From the NCBI GenBank assembly GCA_023253295.1, contig JALRGZ010000171.1, forward strand, positions 1-14,875: DNA of 14,875 bases, read 5' to 3'. Positions 1 through 6,453 of the stretch are shown here, one piece after another; positions within the stretch are counted from its first letter, which is position 1, and every line of letters starts with the position of its first letter. The stretch is from Flavobacterium sp. GTDB taxonomy: Bacteria; Bacteroidota; Bacteroidia; Flavobacteriales; Flavobacteriaceae. The translations under genes and the position numbers were made by a program. Under the pieces are notes generated by a model. It saw nothing but the letters and a program-made list of their open reading frames with translations, had not been told where the DNA came from and did not search any database.

Positions 1-1
1 A

Positions 2-169
2 ACAGCTGTTTACAAAGCAAGCAAAGACATTACGCTAGTTGCAGGATACTCTCAAATGTTTGGCTCAGACTCAATGGCTGTACTAAAAGGTGGAATCAAT
101 GACACTACAAACAACTGGGCTTACTTAATGGTAAACATCAATCCACAAATTTTCTCTATAAAAAAATAA
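2..169 (+). CDS. C-terminal end of a probable outer-membrane beta-barrel (porin / alginate-export-like) protein, partial
   Basis: The window begins inside this gene. Frame 2 is open from the first bases to the TAA at 167-169 and encodes the last 55 residues. Visible features are alternating hydrophobic and polar residues, aromatic residues at strand ends, and the ending NINPQIFSIKK. This fits the last strands of an outer-membrane barrel. From memory, alginate-export-family porins often precede nitrate ABC transporter genes in Bacteroidota, but the fragment is too short to prove the family. The next gene starts 28 bases downstream on the same strand, so the two are probably co-transcribed, with the barrel as the outer-membrane entry route for the imported anion. 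Barrel identity is moderately supported; the substrate is inferred. Confidence 0.55.
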   Translation, partial: TAVYKASKDITLVAGYSQMFGSDSMAVLKGGINDTTNNWAYLMVNINPQIFSIKK

Positions 170-197
170 TTAAACCAGTAATCAAAGAAACATTCTC

Positions 198-1577
198 ATG
201 AAAAAAATAGCATTACGATTATCGATGATAGCGCTAACAGCTTTAAGTGTTGTTAGCTGTAAAAAAGAAGCTAAAAAAGAAATGGAAACCGGAGCTGAAA
301 CTGCTTCTGCTTCAAAAACAGAAAAATTAGCTTTAGAGAAACCTCAAGTAACTTTGGGATTCATTAAACTAACAGATATGGCTCCACTTGCCATTGCAAA
401 AGAAAAAGGATTCTTTGAAGATGAAGGTTTATTTGTAACCTTAGAAGCACAATCTAACTGGAAAAACGTGTTAGACCGTGTAATTGATGAGCAAATTGAT
501 GGTTCTCACATGCTTGCCGGACAACCAATTGCTGCTGCAGTAGGTTTTGGTAGACAGGCAAAATTAGTAACAACATTTTCAATGGATTTGAATGGAAACG
601 GTATCACAGTTTCTAACGATGTTTGGTCTAAAATGAAACCTGGAATCCCTGTTAAAGACGGAAAACCTGTTCACCCAATCAACGCCAGCGCTTTATTACC
701 GGTAATTAAAGAATACAAAACGGCTAACAAACCATTCAAAATGGGTATGGTATTCCCGGTATCAACGCACAACTATCAATTGAGATATTGGTTAGCTGCC
801 GGAGGAATCAACCCTGGACAATATACAAAAGACAACGTGCAAGGAAACATCAACTCAGATGTATTACTTTCTGTAACTCCTCCTCCGCAGATGCCGGCTA
901 CTCTTGAAGCAGGAACAATCAACGGATACTGTGTAGGTGAGCCTTGGAACCAACAAGCAGTTGCTAAAGGAATTGGAGTGCCGGTAATTACTTCAAGCGA
1001 TATCTGGAAAAATCACCCTGAAAAAGTATTCGTAATGACGGAAGCTTTCATTAAGAAAAATCCAAACACTGCTATCGCTATTACTAAAGCTTTAATCAGA
1101 GCAGGAAAATGGTTAGATGATCCAAAAAACAGAGCTGAAGCGGTTAAAATCTTATCTAGCCCGGCTTATGTAGGTGCTGATGAAAATGTATTGAAAAACT
1201 CAATGACAGGAACATTTGAATATGAAAAAGGAGACAAACGTAATGAGCCAGACTTTAACGTATTCTTTAAATACAATGCTACTTATCCATTCTACTCTGA
1301 TGGTATCTGGTACATGACTCAAATGAGACGTTGGGGACAAATTACAGAAGCGCAATCTGCTGAATGGTATGCTTCTAAAATCAAAGAGGTTTACAAACCG
1401 GAAATCTGGACAAAAGCAGCTGAGTTATTGGTTAAAGAAGGAAACCTAGATCAAGCTGATATCCCAACAACTGATGGTTACAAAGCGCCAACAAACGAAT
1501 TTATTGATGGTATCACTTATGATGGTAAAAAACCATTAGAATACCTAAAAAGCTTAAAAATTGGTAATCAAAACTAA
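198..1577 (+). CDS. nrtA: NrtA/CmpA-family substrate-binding lipoprotein of a nitrate-type ABC transporter
   Basis: Periplasmic solute receptor of an ABC importer, probably for nitrate/nitrite. The first 20 residues are a lipoprotein signal peptide with lipobox LSVVSC, so Cys21 is lipidated. A charged linker follows (residues 22-50). The binding domain runs from about 50 to 410. Family signatures are GFIKLTDMAPLAIAKEKGFF (54-73), HNYQLRYWLAAGG (191-203), the VTPPPQM segment (226-232), CVGEPWN (245-251) and a TQMRRWG segment (374-380). At 459 residues it matches the usual length for this family. The start is the only sensible ATG and gives the complete signal peptide. CmpA (bicarbonate) has the same fold, so the ligand is inferred from the company of the other Nrt-type genes. 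No nitrate or nitrite reductase gene is visible in the window. Confidence 0.9.
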   Translation: MKKIALRLSMIALTALSVVSCKKEAKKEMETGAETASASKTEKLALEKPQVTLGFIKLTDMAPLAIAKEKGFFEDEGLFVTLEAQSNWKNVLDRVIDEQIDGSHMLAGQPIAAAVGFGRQAKLVTTFSMDLNGNGITVSNDVWSKMKPGIPVKDGKPVHPINASALLPVIKEYKTANKPFKMGMVFPVSTHNYQLRYWLAAGGINPGQYTKDNVQGNINSDVLLSVTPPPQMPATLEAGTINGYCVGEPWNQQAVAKGIGVPVITSSDIWKNHPEKVFVMTEAFIKKNPNTAIAITKALIRAGKWLDDPKNRAEAVKILSSPAYVGADENVLKNSMTGTFEYEKGDKRNEPDFNVFFKYNATYPFYSDGIWYMTQMRRWGQITEAQSAEWYASKIKEVYKPEIWTKAAELLVKEGNLDQADIPTTDGYKAPTNEFIDGITYDGKKPLEYLKSLKIGNQN

Positions 1578-1587
1578 ATAAAAATTC

Positions 1588-1629
1588 ATAATGTGGGGGC
1601 TGTTTCTAGGACAGTCTCTGCATTATTTT
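1588..1629 (+). terminator. Long hairpin between the nrtA-like and nrtB-like genes (attenuator or partial terminator)
   Basis: Arms at 1588-1603 and 1611-1626 pair over 16 base pairs, counting G-U pairs, around the 7-base loop TTCTAGG. The 3' end runs into TTTT (1626-1629) and then eight A. It starts 10 bases after the stop of the binding-protein gene. The T run is short and the operon continues, so complete termination is unlikely. Lowering downstream transcription or protecting the 3' end of the nrtA-like message would explain a binding protein made in excess over the membrane parts. That role is inference. Confidence 0.6.
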
Positions 1630-1744
1630 AAAAAAAACCGAGTTTAAACTCAATTTTATATTTCTATTTAAAAGCTTAAAAAGGATTTTACGAAATCATA
1701 CTTTTTTAATCTTTTTTAAACCAACATTATTAAATACAAGCATT

Positions 1745-2833
1745 ATGAAAACAATGACAATAAAAACTGTAAAATTTATAGGATTAGGTTATTTAGAACC
1801 ACTTATTCGATTGATTGCAGGTGAAGAAGTGAAAAAAAATGCAAAAGAGACATTCAAGAAAATTGGTATTCCTTTACTTTCTGTTTTCTTTTTTATTATG
1901 TTATGGCAATCATTTTCAGATTATTTAAATAATGTGGAATCGGAAATAAAAATTGAAAAAGCCTTACAGGATCAAGGTCCTGAAGCGGCTAAAAAATTAG
2001 AAGAATGTATTGCTTCGGGTGATATTAGCTGCAGACCCAATTCTTTACCTTCTCCTTTGATGGTAGTGGGAGCTTTAGGAAAATTATGGGATGACCACTT
2101 AATTTTATCAGCTAAAAAAGATGATTTTATCCAACAATATGCGGCAGTAAACGAAGAGCGTTTAGCAAAGGGTGAAACCGAAATTAAATATACCGGAAGA
2201 CCTTCTTTTGTGGATCAAATATTAACGAGTTTAAAAACTGTTTTCGCCGGATTCCTATTATCTGTTCTTATTGCCATCCCAATGGGAATATTGTTAGGTT
2301 TAAGCGAAACCTTAAGAACTTCCTTCAACTGGATTGTTCAAATTTTCAAACCCGTTTCACCAGTAGTTTGGTTGTTATTAGTTTCGATGATTGTAAAAAC
2401 CATTTTATCTAATGTAGATGTCGAAAAATCATTTGTAATCTCTTTTATCAGTGTGGGATTGTGTTCTATGTGGGCTACTTTAGTAAACACTAGTGCGGGA
2501 GTTTCTTCAGTAGATAAAGATTACATAAATGTTGCCAAAGTTTTGCAATTAGGTACTTTCCAAAAAATATTTAAAATCATCTTACCTTCTTCTTTCCCAA
2601 TGATTTTCACAGGATTAAGAATTACACTTTCTGTAGCATGGATGGTATTAATTGCTATTGAATTATTAGCACAAAGTCCAGGTTTAGGTTCATTTGTTTG
2701 GGAAGAATTCCAAAATGGATCCAGTGATTCCAACTCTAAAATTATTGTAGCCATGTTCGTAATTGGTATTATCGGATTTATGCTGGATCGCATCATGATG
2801 ATTTTCCAAAAATTACTAACCTTCAATAACTAA
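1745..2833 (+). CDS. nrtB: NrtB-type nitrate ABC transporter permease with extended N-terminal region
   Basis: Inner-membrane permease subunit of the importer. At 362 residues it is longer than the roughly 280 typical of cyanobacterial NrtB. An amphipathic N-terminus (1-40) precedes a first membrane segment at about 42-58. A soluble stretch at about 60-152 follows, including the LPSPL motif near 101 and the charged, family-specific portion 116-152. The BPD_transp_1 core begins near 155, with membrane segments at about 163-186, 205-221, 228-247, 288-309 and 332-352. The coupling (EAA) loop lies at about 247-281 and ends in IILP (278-281). The next ATPase gene begins 89 bases downstream. A second in-frame ATG, three codons in, is an alternative start. 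The permease call is firm; the nitrate substrate rests on the neighbouring NrtA-like receptor. Confidence 0.88.
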   Translation: MKTMTIKTVKFIGLGYLEPLIRLIAGEEVKKNAKETFKKIGIPLLSVFFFIMLWQSFSDYLNNVESEIKIEKALQDQGPEAAKKLEECIASGDISCRPNSLPSPLMVVGALGKLWDDHLILSAKKDDFIQQYAAVNEERLAKGETEIKYTGRPSFVDQILTSLKTVFAGFLLSVLIAIPMGILLGLSETLRTSFNWIVQIFKPVSPVVWLLLVSMIVKTILSNVDVEKSFVISFISVGLCSMWATLVNTSAGVSSVDKDYINVAKVLQLGTFQKIFKIILPSSFPMIFTGLRITLSVAWMVLIAIELLAQSPGLGSFVWEEFQNGSSDSNSKIIVAMFVIGIIGFMLDRIMMIFQKLLTFNN

Positions 2834-2864
2834 GAAATTTTAGTACCTGGTACTTATCCTTAGC

Positions 2865-2899
2865 ACTAAAAACTATGAACTAAAGACTAAGGACTTAAC
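2865..2899 (+). repeat. Five-unit heptamer tandem repeat, consensus ACTAAAG
   Basis: Five contiguous 7-base units are visible: ACTAAAA, ACTATGA, ACTAAAG, ACTAAGG and ACTTAAC. They fill most of the 89-base spacer between the permease and first ATPase genes. Just upstream, 2843-2853 is the near-palindrome GTACCTGGTAC. Slippage here could change the spacer length without altering either protein. No function is known to me. Confidence 0.7.
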
Positions 2900-2922
2900 T
2901 ACAAACTTTAAAAACTGAAAAA

Positions 2923-3762
2923 ATGGCTTATTTAGAACTTAAAAACGTTTGTAAATCATACGGTGAAGGAAAAAACAAAACGGAGGTCTTAAGAAACATC
3001 AATTTAAAAATTGAAGAAGGAGAGTTTGTAGCCATCGTTGGATTTACAGGTAGTGGAAAAACCACGCTTATCAATTTGATTGCGGGCTTAATAGAACCGG
3101 ATTCCGGACAAATTTTATTCAAAGGAAAACCGATTCAAGGCACCAGCCACGAACGAGGAATTATTTTCCAAAACTATTCTTTATTACCTTGGTTATCCGT
3201 TTATGACAATGTAGCAATGGCGGTAAAAACTGTTTTTCCTAATTGGAAAGCTAAAGAAGTAGAAGAACATGTCAATAGTTTTATTGCCAAGGTAAATCTT
3301 TCGCATGCTGCACATAAAAAACCAAAAGAACTTTCAGGAGGTATGCGTCAGCGTGTGGCGGTAGCCCGAACACTTGCTATGAAACCCGAATTGATTTTGA
3401 TGGACGAACCCTTAGGAGCTTTGGATGCTTTGACCAGAGGAAATTTGCAGGAAGAAATTTTAAATATCTGGAGCGAAGACAAGCGTACTGCTCTATTAAT
3501 TACTAATGACGTAGATGAAGGTGTTTTCATGGCCGATAAAGTAATTCCGCTTCGTCCTGGACCAAAAGCCACTTTAGGACCTGAATTTGTCATCAAAATT
3601 GACAGACCAAGGAATAAAATTGCTTTAAATCACAACGAAAATTTTAAAAGCTTACGTAACGGTATTATTGAATACCTAATGGAAATTGGAGCAGAAAGAA
3701 CCGCAGGTCAGGAAATAAGCACTTATGAATTACCTGATTTAGTTCCGATGCAATTTAGCTAA
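2923..3762 (+). CDS. nrtC: Nitrate-type ABC transporter ATPase, first subunit (H-loop His replaced by Asn)
   Basis: Cytosolic nucleotide-binding subunit, 279 residues. Walker A is GFTGSGKT (40-47), the Q-loop Gln is at 83, the signature LSGGM is at 137-141, Walker B LILMDE ends at Glu162, and the D-loop is LD (167-168). At the H-loop the expected THD is TND, with Asn195 (codon AAT at 3505-3507) where the switch His should be. The C-terminal extension after residue 225 is short and lacks the receptor-like domain fused to cyanobacterial NrtC, so the gene symbol marks position and family only. The next gene, a second ATPase, starts 26 bases after this stop. The two very probably form a heterodimer beneath the permease. 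Confidence 0.85.
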   Translation: MAYLELKNVCKSYGEGKNKTEVLRNINLKIEEGEFVAIVGFTGSGKTTLINLIAGLIEPDSGQILFKGKPIQGTSHERGIIFQNYSLLPWLSVYDNVAMAVKTVFPNWKAKEVEEHVNSFIAKVNLSHAAHKKPKELSGGMRQRVAVARTLAMKPELILMDEPLGALDALTRGNLQEEILNIWSEDKRTALLITNDVDEGVFMADKVIPLRPGPKATLGPEFVIKIDRPRNKIALNHNENFKSLRNGIIEYLMEIGAERTAGQEISTYELPDLVPMQFS

Positions 3763-3788
3763 AAACTACTCATTTAAAGACAGAAATC

Positions 3789-4610
3789 ATGACAGATACC
3801 TTAATACATTCACAAAACGTTCAACACGATCCTGCAGGTTTTGAAAAATACATGTTGGAATTAAATAACCTTACCAAGGTCTATCCTACTCCAACCGGTG
3901 ATTTTGTGGTTATCGAAAACCTGAATTTAAAAATAAAAGAGGGTGAATTTATCTCCATTATTGGACATTCAGGATGCGGAAAAACCACTTTGCTTTCTAT
4001 GATTGCAGGTTTAAATCCAATTTCAGGAGGACAAATCGTTTTGAACGGATCTCCTATTACCGGACCTGGACCTGACAGAGGAATCATCTTTCAATCGCCA
4101 AGTTTATTACCTTGGATGACAGCTCTGGAAAATGTAGCTTTAGGAGTAGATAAAGTTTTTGCTTATGCCTCTAAAAAACAACGCATTGATATTTGCAAAT
4201 ACTATTTGAGTAAAGTAGGACTAGACGGTGCTTTTGACAAAAAAGCCAAGGATCTTTCGCAAGGAATGAAACAAAGGGTAGGAATTGCCAGAGCTTTGGC
4301 TCTAAAACCACAAATTTTGTTATTAGACGAACCTTTTGGAATGTTGGATTCTTTGACAAGAGGAGAATTACAAGACGTTTTATTAGAGGTTTTAAACAAA
4401 GAAAAAACAACAGGAATCATGATTACACATGATGTGGATGAATCCATTTTCCTTGCCGACAGAGTAATTATGATGACTTCCGGTCCAAGAGCGCAAATTG
4501 GTGACATCTTAGACATTAATTATGAAAAACCTAGAAACCGTAAAGCGATTCTGGAGCATCCTACTTATTATGAAAACAGAGAGCATTTGATCAATTTCCT
4601 GGAACACTAA
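3789..4610 (+). CDS. nrtD: Nitrate-type ABC transporter ATPase, second subunit (variant signature LSQGM)
   Basis: Second nucleotide-binding subunit, 273 residues. Walker A is GHSGCGKT (59-66), Gln102 is in the Q-loop, Walker B ILLLDE ends at Glu181, the D-loop is LD (186-187), and the H-loop is THD with His214 present. The signature is LSQGM (156-160) rather than LSGGM, with Gln158 encoded by CAA at 4260-4262. In a head-to-tail dimer this altered signature faces the Walker A and Asn195 of the first ATPase. The residues before Met22 are not part of the ABC core, so a later start at 3852 is possible. I kept the ATG at 3789 because it leaves a short 26-base spacer. It is the last gene of the transporter unit and is followed by two hairpins. 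Confidence 0.86.
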   Translation: MTDTLIHSQNVQHDPAGFEKYMLELNNLTKVYPTPTGDFVVIENLNLKIKEGEFISIIGHSGCGKTTLLSMIAGLNPISGGQIVLNGSPITGPGPDRGIIFQSPSLLPWMTALENVALGVDKVFAYASKKQRIDICKYYLSKVGLDGAFDKKAKDLSQGMKQRVGIARALALKPQILLLDEPFGMLDSLTRGELQDVLLEVLNKEKTTGIMITHDVDESIFLADRVIMMTSGPRAQIGDILDINYEKPRNRKAILEHPTYYENREHLINFLEH

Positions 4611-4650
4611 GCGCTTAACAATTTGCCCCTCATCTTACTTTTAATTCCCC

Positions 4651-4685
4651 GTTGGCTGCGATTAGTACGCCTAATTTCAGCCAAC
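4651..4685 (+). other. Symmetric two-tier hairpin after the transporter operon
   Basis: An 8-base-pair stem, GTTGGCTG (4651-4658) with CAGCCAAC (4678-4685), encloses a 2x2 internal loop (CG/TT). Inside it is a second 5-base-pair stem, ATTAG/CTAAT (4661-4665, 4671-4675), with loop TACGC. T-rich sequence follows without a clean T run. It may be a first, weaker terminator, an RNA 3'-end stabiliser or a protein site. The pairing is clear; the role is unknown. Confidence 0.55.
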
Positions 4686-4710
4686 AGTATTTAATTATTT
4701 TTACAAAAAG

Positions 4711-4741
4711 AATCGAAGCCTCAAAACTTCGATTTTTTTTT
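4711..4741 (+). terminator. Intrinsic terminator closing the nitrate-type transporter operon
   Basis: AATCGAAG (4711-4718) pairs perfectly over 8 bases with CTTCGATT (4727-4734) around the loop CCTCAAAA, and T runs continue to 4741. A-rich bases before the stem extend the pairing with the T tract. It lies about 100 bases after the second ATPase stop, with no gene in between. Confidence 0.88.
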
Positions 4742-4858
4742 ATCTCCTTTCCAAAAATTTCAAATATTTATCTTTTAAGCAATTGAAGAATAAAATCAAA
4801 AATTATAAAAATTAATTAGTGGAAATTAGTGTAATTTGTGGTTCAAATAAAAAATAAA

Positions 4859-5209
4859 ATGACCATAGAAGACCTAGTGGGCAAATTCCAAATCATAGGA
4901 AGTAATCAGGATGCCGAAGACCTTACTTACAAAGGCATCCTTTCTTTAAGCCTGGACCGCAACAAAAGAATCAAAGCCAAATGGCTCATCAATAACGAAC
5001 AAGTGCAAACCGGCAACGGTTTCTTCAGAGATAATATTCTGGTTATTAATTTTAAATATTTAGGTGAAGAGAATCATTTTTTTAAAGGCGTAGTAGTCTA
5101 TCGTTGCATATCCAAAGATTTATTAGATGGTTTTTGGTCTGAAAAACACGGAAATCCTTTATTCTTAGGAACAGAACGCGCATTTAGGATTACTGAGGTT
5201 TTACATTAA
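4859..5209 (+). CDS. Small protein of unknown function, predicted beta-rich
   Basis: 116 residues from the ATG at 4859. An in-frame GTG at 4838 would add seven residues, but it lies within a short repeat and is less likely. There is no signal peptide, membrane segment or lipobox. The pattern suggests an antiparallel beta barrel or sheet: short alternating strands around YKGILSLSL (24-32), KAKWLI (39-44), ILVINFKYL (60-68) and FKGVVVYR (75-82), separated by Gly and polar turns, with LLDGFW (88-93) and a C-terminal AFRITEV. This resembles small lipocalin- or avidin-like folds in rhythm only. I do not recognise the family. It sits alone between the terminator at 4711-4741 and a 116-base gap, so it is probably a single-gene unit. 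Confidence 0.7.
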   Translation: MTIEDLVGKFQIIGSNQDAEDLTYKGILSLSLDRNKRIKAKWLINNEQVQTGNGFFRDNILVINFKYLGEENHFFKGVVVYRCISKDLLDGFWSEKHGNPLFLGTERAFRITEVLH

Positions 5210-5325
5210 TTTCAATATGTAAGAAATATTTTTATTTTTACAAATAGAAATATGCCTTTAACATAGCTTTATAAGATATAATTTGTTCCTAATATGAGAA
5301 TATAAATAAGTTAGTGATAATTTTT

Positions 5326-5994
5326 ATGCGAAAACTTAAAATCACATTACTATTTTTTCTGTTAACCTTTTGGGGTTATGGACAGGAGGTTTCATTTGAC
5401 ACTATTCTTGTAAATAATAAATTGACTTTTAAGATTAAAATAAAAACTGTTAAGAAAATATCTTTACTCACTTCAACTTTTGAAGGAAAGACATCAGTGA
5501 TTGACACTATAGAAATTGATGGACTAGCTTATATTAAATATTCTGATTTTGATAAAGATGGAAACAAAGATATCTTAATTGATTACTATGGAAATAACAG
5601 TTCTTACTTTTTATACCTTTTTGATCAAAAAACAAATAAATTTAGAAAGATTAAAAACTACATCAGTTTCCCTGATGCATTTCCATTAAAATCAAATCCA
5701 AAATATTATTACTCTTATCACAAAGCTGGATGTGCAGATATGAATTGGGAAAGTGATTTATTTAAAATCAAGAATTTCAAAATTGTTCACTTAGGAAATA
5801 TTGAAGCAAAAGGGTGCAACTTTGATATAAAAGAAAATCCACAAGTTATTGAGATATACAAAATCCCAAATAACGATGAGAGAGACAAAATAAAGATTGC
5901 CAAACATCCATACAAAAAGTATATAAAAAAGTTTGAAGAAAAATGGGACTTTATAGATGAATATTGGAATACAAATTATGCAAAGTTTAAATAA
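5326..5994 (+). CDS. Secreted protein with a D-x-D-x-D-G calcium-loop motif, function unknown
   Basis: 222 residues from the ATG at 5326. A GTG at 5314 in the same frame would place four residues before a perfectly formed signal peptide, so I prefer the ATG. Residues 1-20 are a signal peptide ending GYGQ, with likely cleavage between Gly19 and Gln20. The motif DFDKDGNKDILI (74-85) is the acidic loop seen in VCBS/FG-GAP-like repeats and XAC2610-like proteins, and it probably binds calcium. Cys136 and Cys164 could form a disulphide. The C-terminal third is Lys-rich. By eye the gene is more AT-rich than the transporter genes, which may indicate separate ancestry. The next gene starts 4 bases after its stop, so the two are probably translated together. 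The periplasmic or exported location is well supported; the function is not. Confidence 0.75.
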   Translation: MRKLKITLLFFLLTFWGYGQEVSFDTILVNNKLTFKIKIKTVKKISLLTSTFEGKTSVIDTIEIDGLAYIKYSDFDKDGNKDILIDYYGNNSSYFLYLFDQKTNKFRKIKNYISFPDAFPLKSNPKYYYSYHKAGCADMNWESDLFKIKNFKIVHLGNIEAKGCNFDIKENPQVIEIYKIPNNDERDKIKIAKHPYKKYIKKFEEKWDFIDEYWNTNYAKFK

Positions 5995-5998
5995 AAAA

Positions 5999-6403
5999 AT
6001 GACCGAAGTACAAAAAATACTAGATTTCAGCTTTCCATTTGTAGAAAGTTTATTGATTAATTATGGAGAATTTTATCCGTTAGCATCGGCAGTGAATACC
6101 AAAGGTGAAGTGGAACAAATTGTACGCGAAGAAGATCCGGATAATGATTTTCCTAAATCAAATACGGTAATCGGAGAACTAAAAAAAGAGTTGCGCTGGA
6201 ATCGGGAACAATTTCTCGCAGTCGCCATATTCTATGATGTAACCATTAAAGAAATGCAAACTGATGCTATTGCAGTGTATGTTGAAGATAAAAAGGAAAA
6301 GCAAGCTTTTACCTTTTTTTACGCTTATAAAATGATTGACAATAAACCAGAATTTACAGAATCCTGGAAGCAAAGCCGGGAAGTTGAGATATTCATTGAC
6401 TAA
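5999..6403 (+). CDS. Small cytosolic-looking protein of unknown function
   Basis: 134 residues from the ATG at 5999, four bases after the preceding stop. Earlier in-frame ATGs (the first at 5957) would overlap the upstream gene and add residues with no visible role. No signal peptide or membrane segment is visible. An N-terminal helical part (about 3-22) is followed by EFYPLASAV (24-32), an acidic stretch REEDPDND (43-50), then strands AVAIFYDVTI (74-83) and DAIAVYVED (89-97) and an aromatic-rich segment FTFFYAYKM (104-112). The layout suggests a small alpha/beta sheet protein. I do not recognise a named family. Coupling to the secreted protein upstream could mean a functional pair, but nothing in the sequence shows how they would interact. 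A bidirectional terminator follows. Confidence 0.72.
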   Translation: MTEVQKILDFSFPFVESLLINYGEFYPLASAVNTKGEVEQIVREEDPDNDFPKSNTVIGELKKELRWNREQFLAVAIFYDVTIKEMQTDAIAVYVEDKKEKQAFTFFYAYKMIDNKPEFTESWKQSREVEIFID

Positions 6404-6405
6404 AA

Positions 6406-6437
6406 CAAAAAAACCGAACAAATGTCCGGCTTTTTTT
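6406..6437. terminator. Bidirectional terminator between convergent operons
   Basis: An A tract (6406-6413) is followed by CCGAAC, loop AAAT and GTCCGG (6414-6429) with one mismatch, then C and seven T. The A and T tracts also pair, and a T tail exists on either strand. It lies between the plus-strand gene ending at 6403 and the minus-strand gene ending at 6454, and can serve both. Confidence 0.8.
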
Positions 6438-6453
6438 ATTCTTTAATCCCTTA

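Noticed and set aside
218..310. Lys/Glu-rich residues after the lipid Cys of the NrtA-like protein as a surface-export signal
   Set aside because: Known lipoprotein export signals in Bacteroidota are rich in Asp/Glu after Lys or Ser at set positions; the match is poor and the receptor must work in the periplasm.
3348..3596. Open minus-strand frames within the two ATPase genes and the permease gene
   Set aside because: Antisense to strongly conserved ABC motifs, low-complexity products, no plausible start context.
4611..4858. Riboswitch or small RNA gene in the gap after the transporter operon
   Set aside because: Only two simple hairpins are present; no known riboswitch core is recognisable and the region follows rather than precedes an operon.
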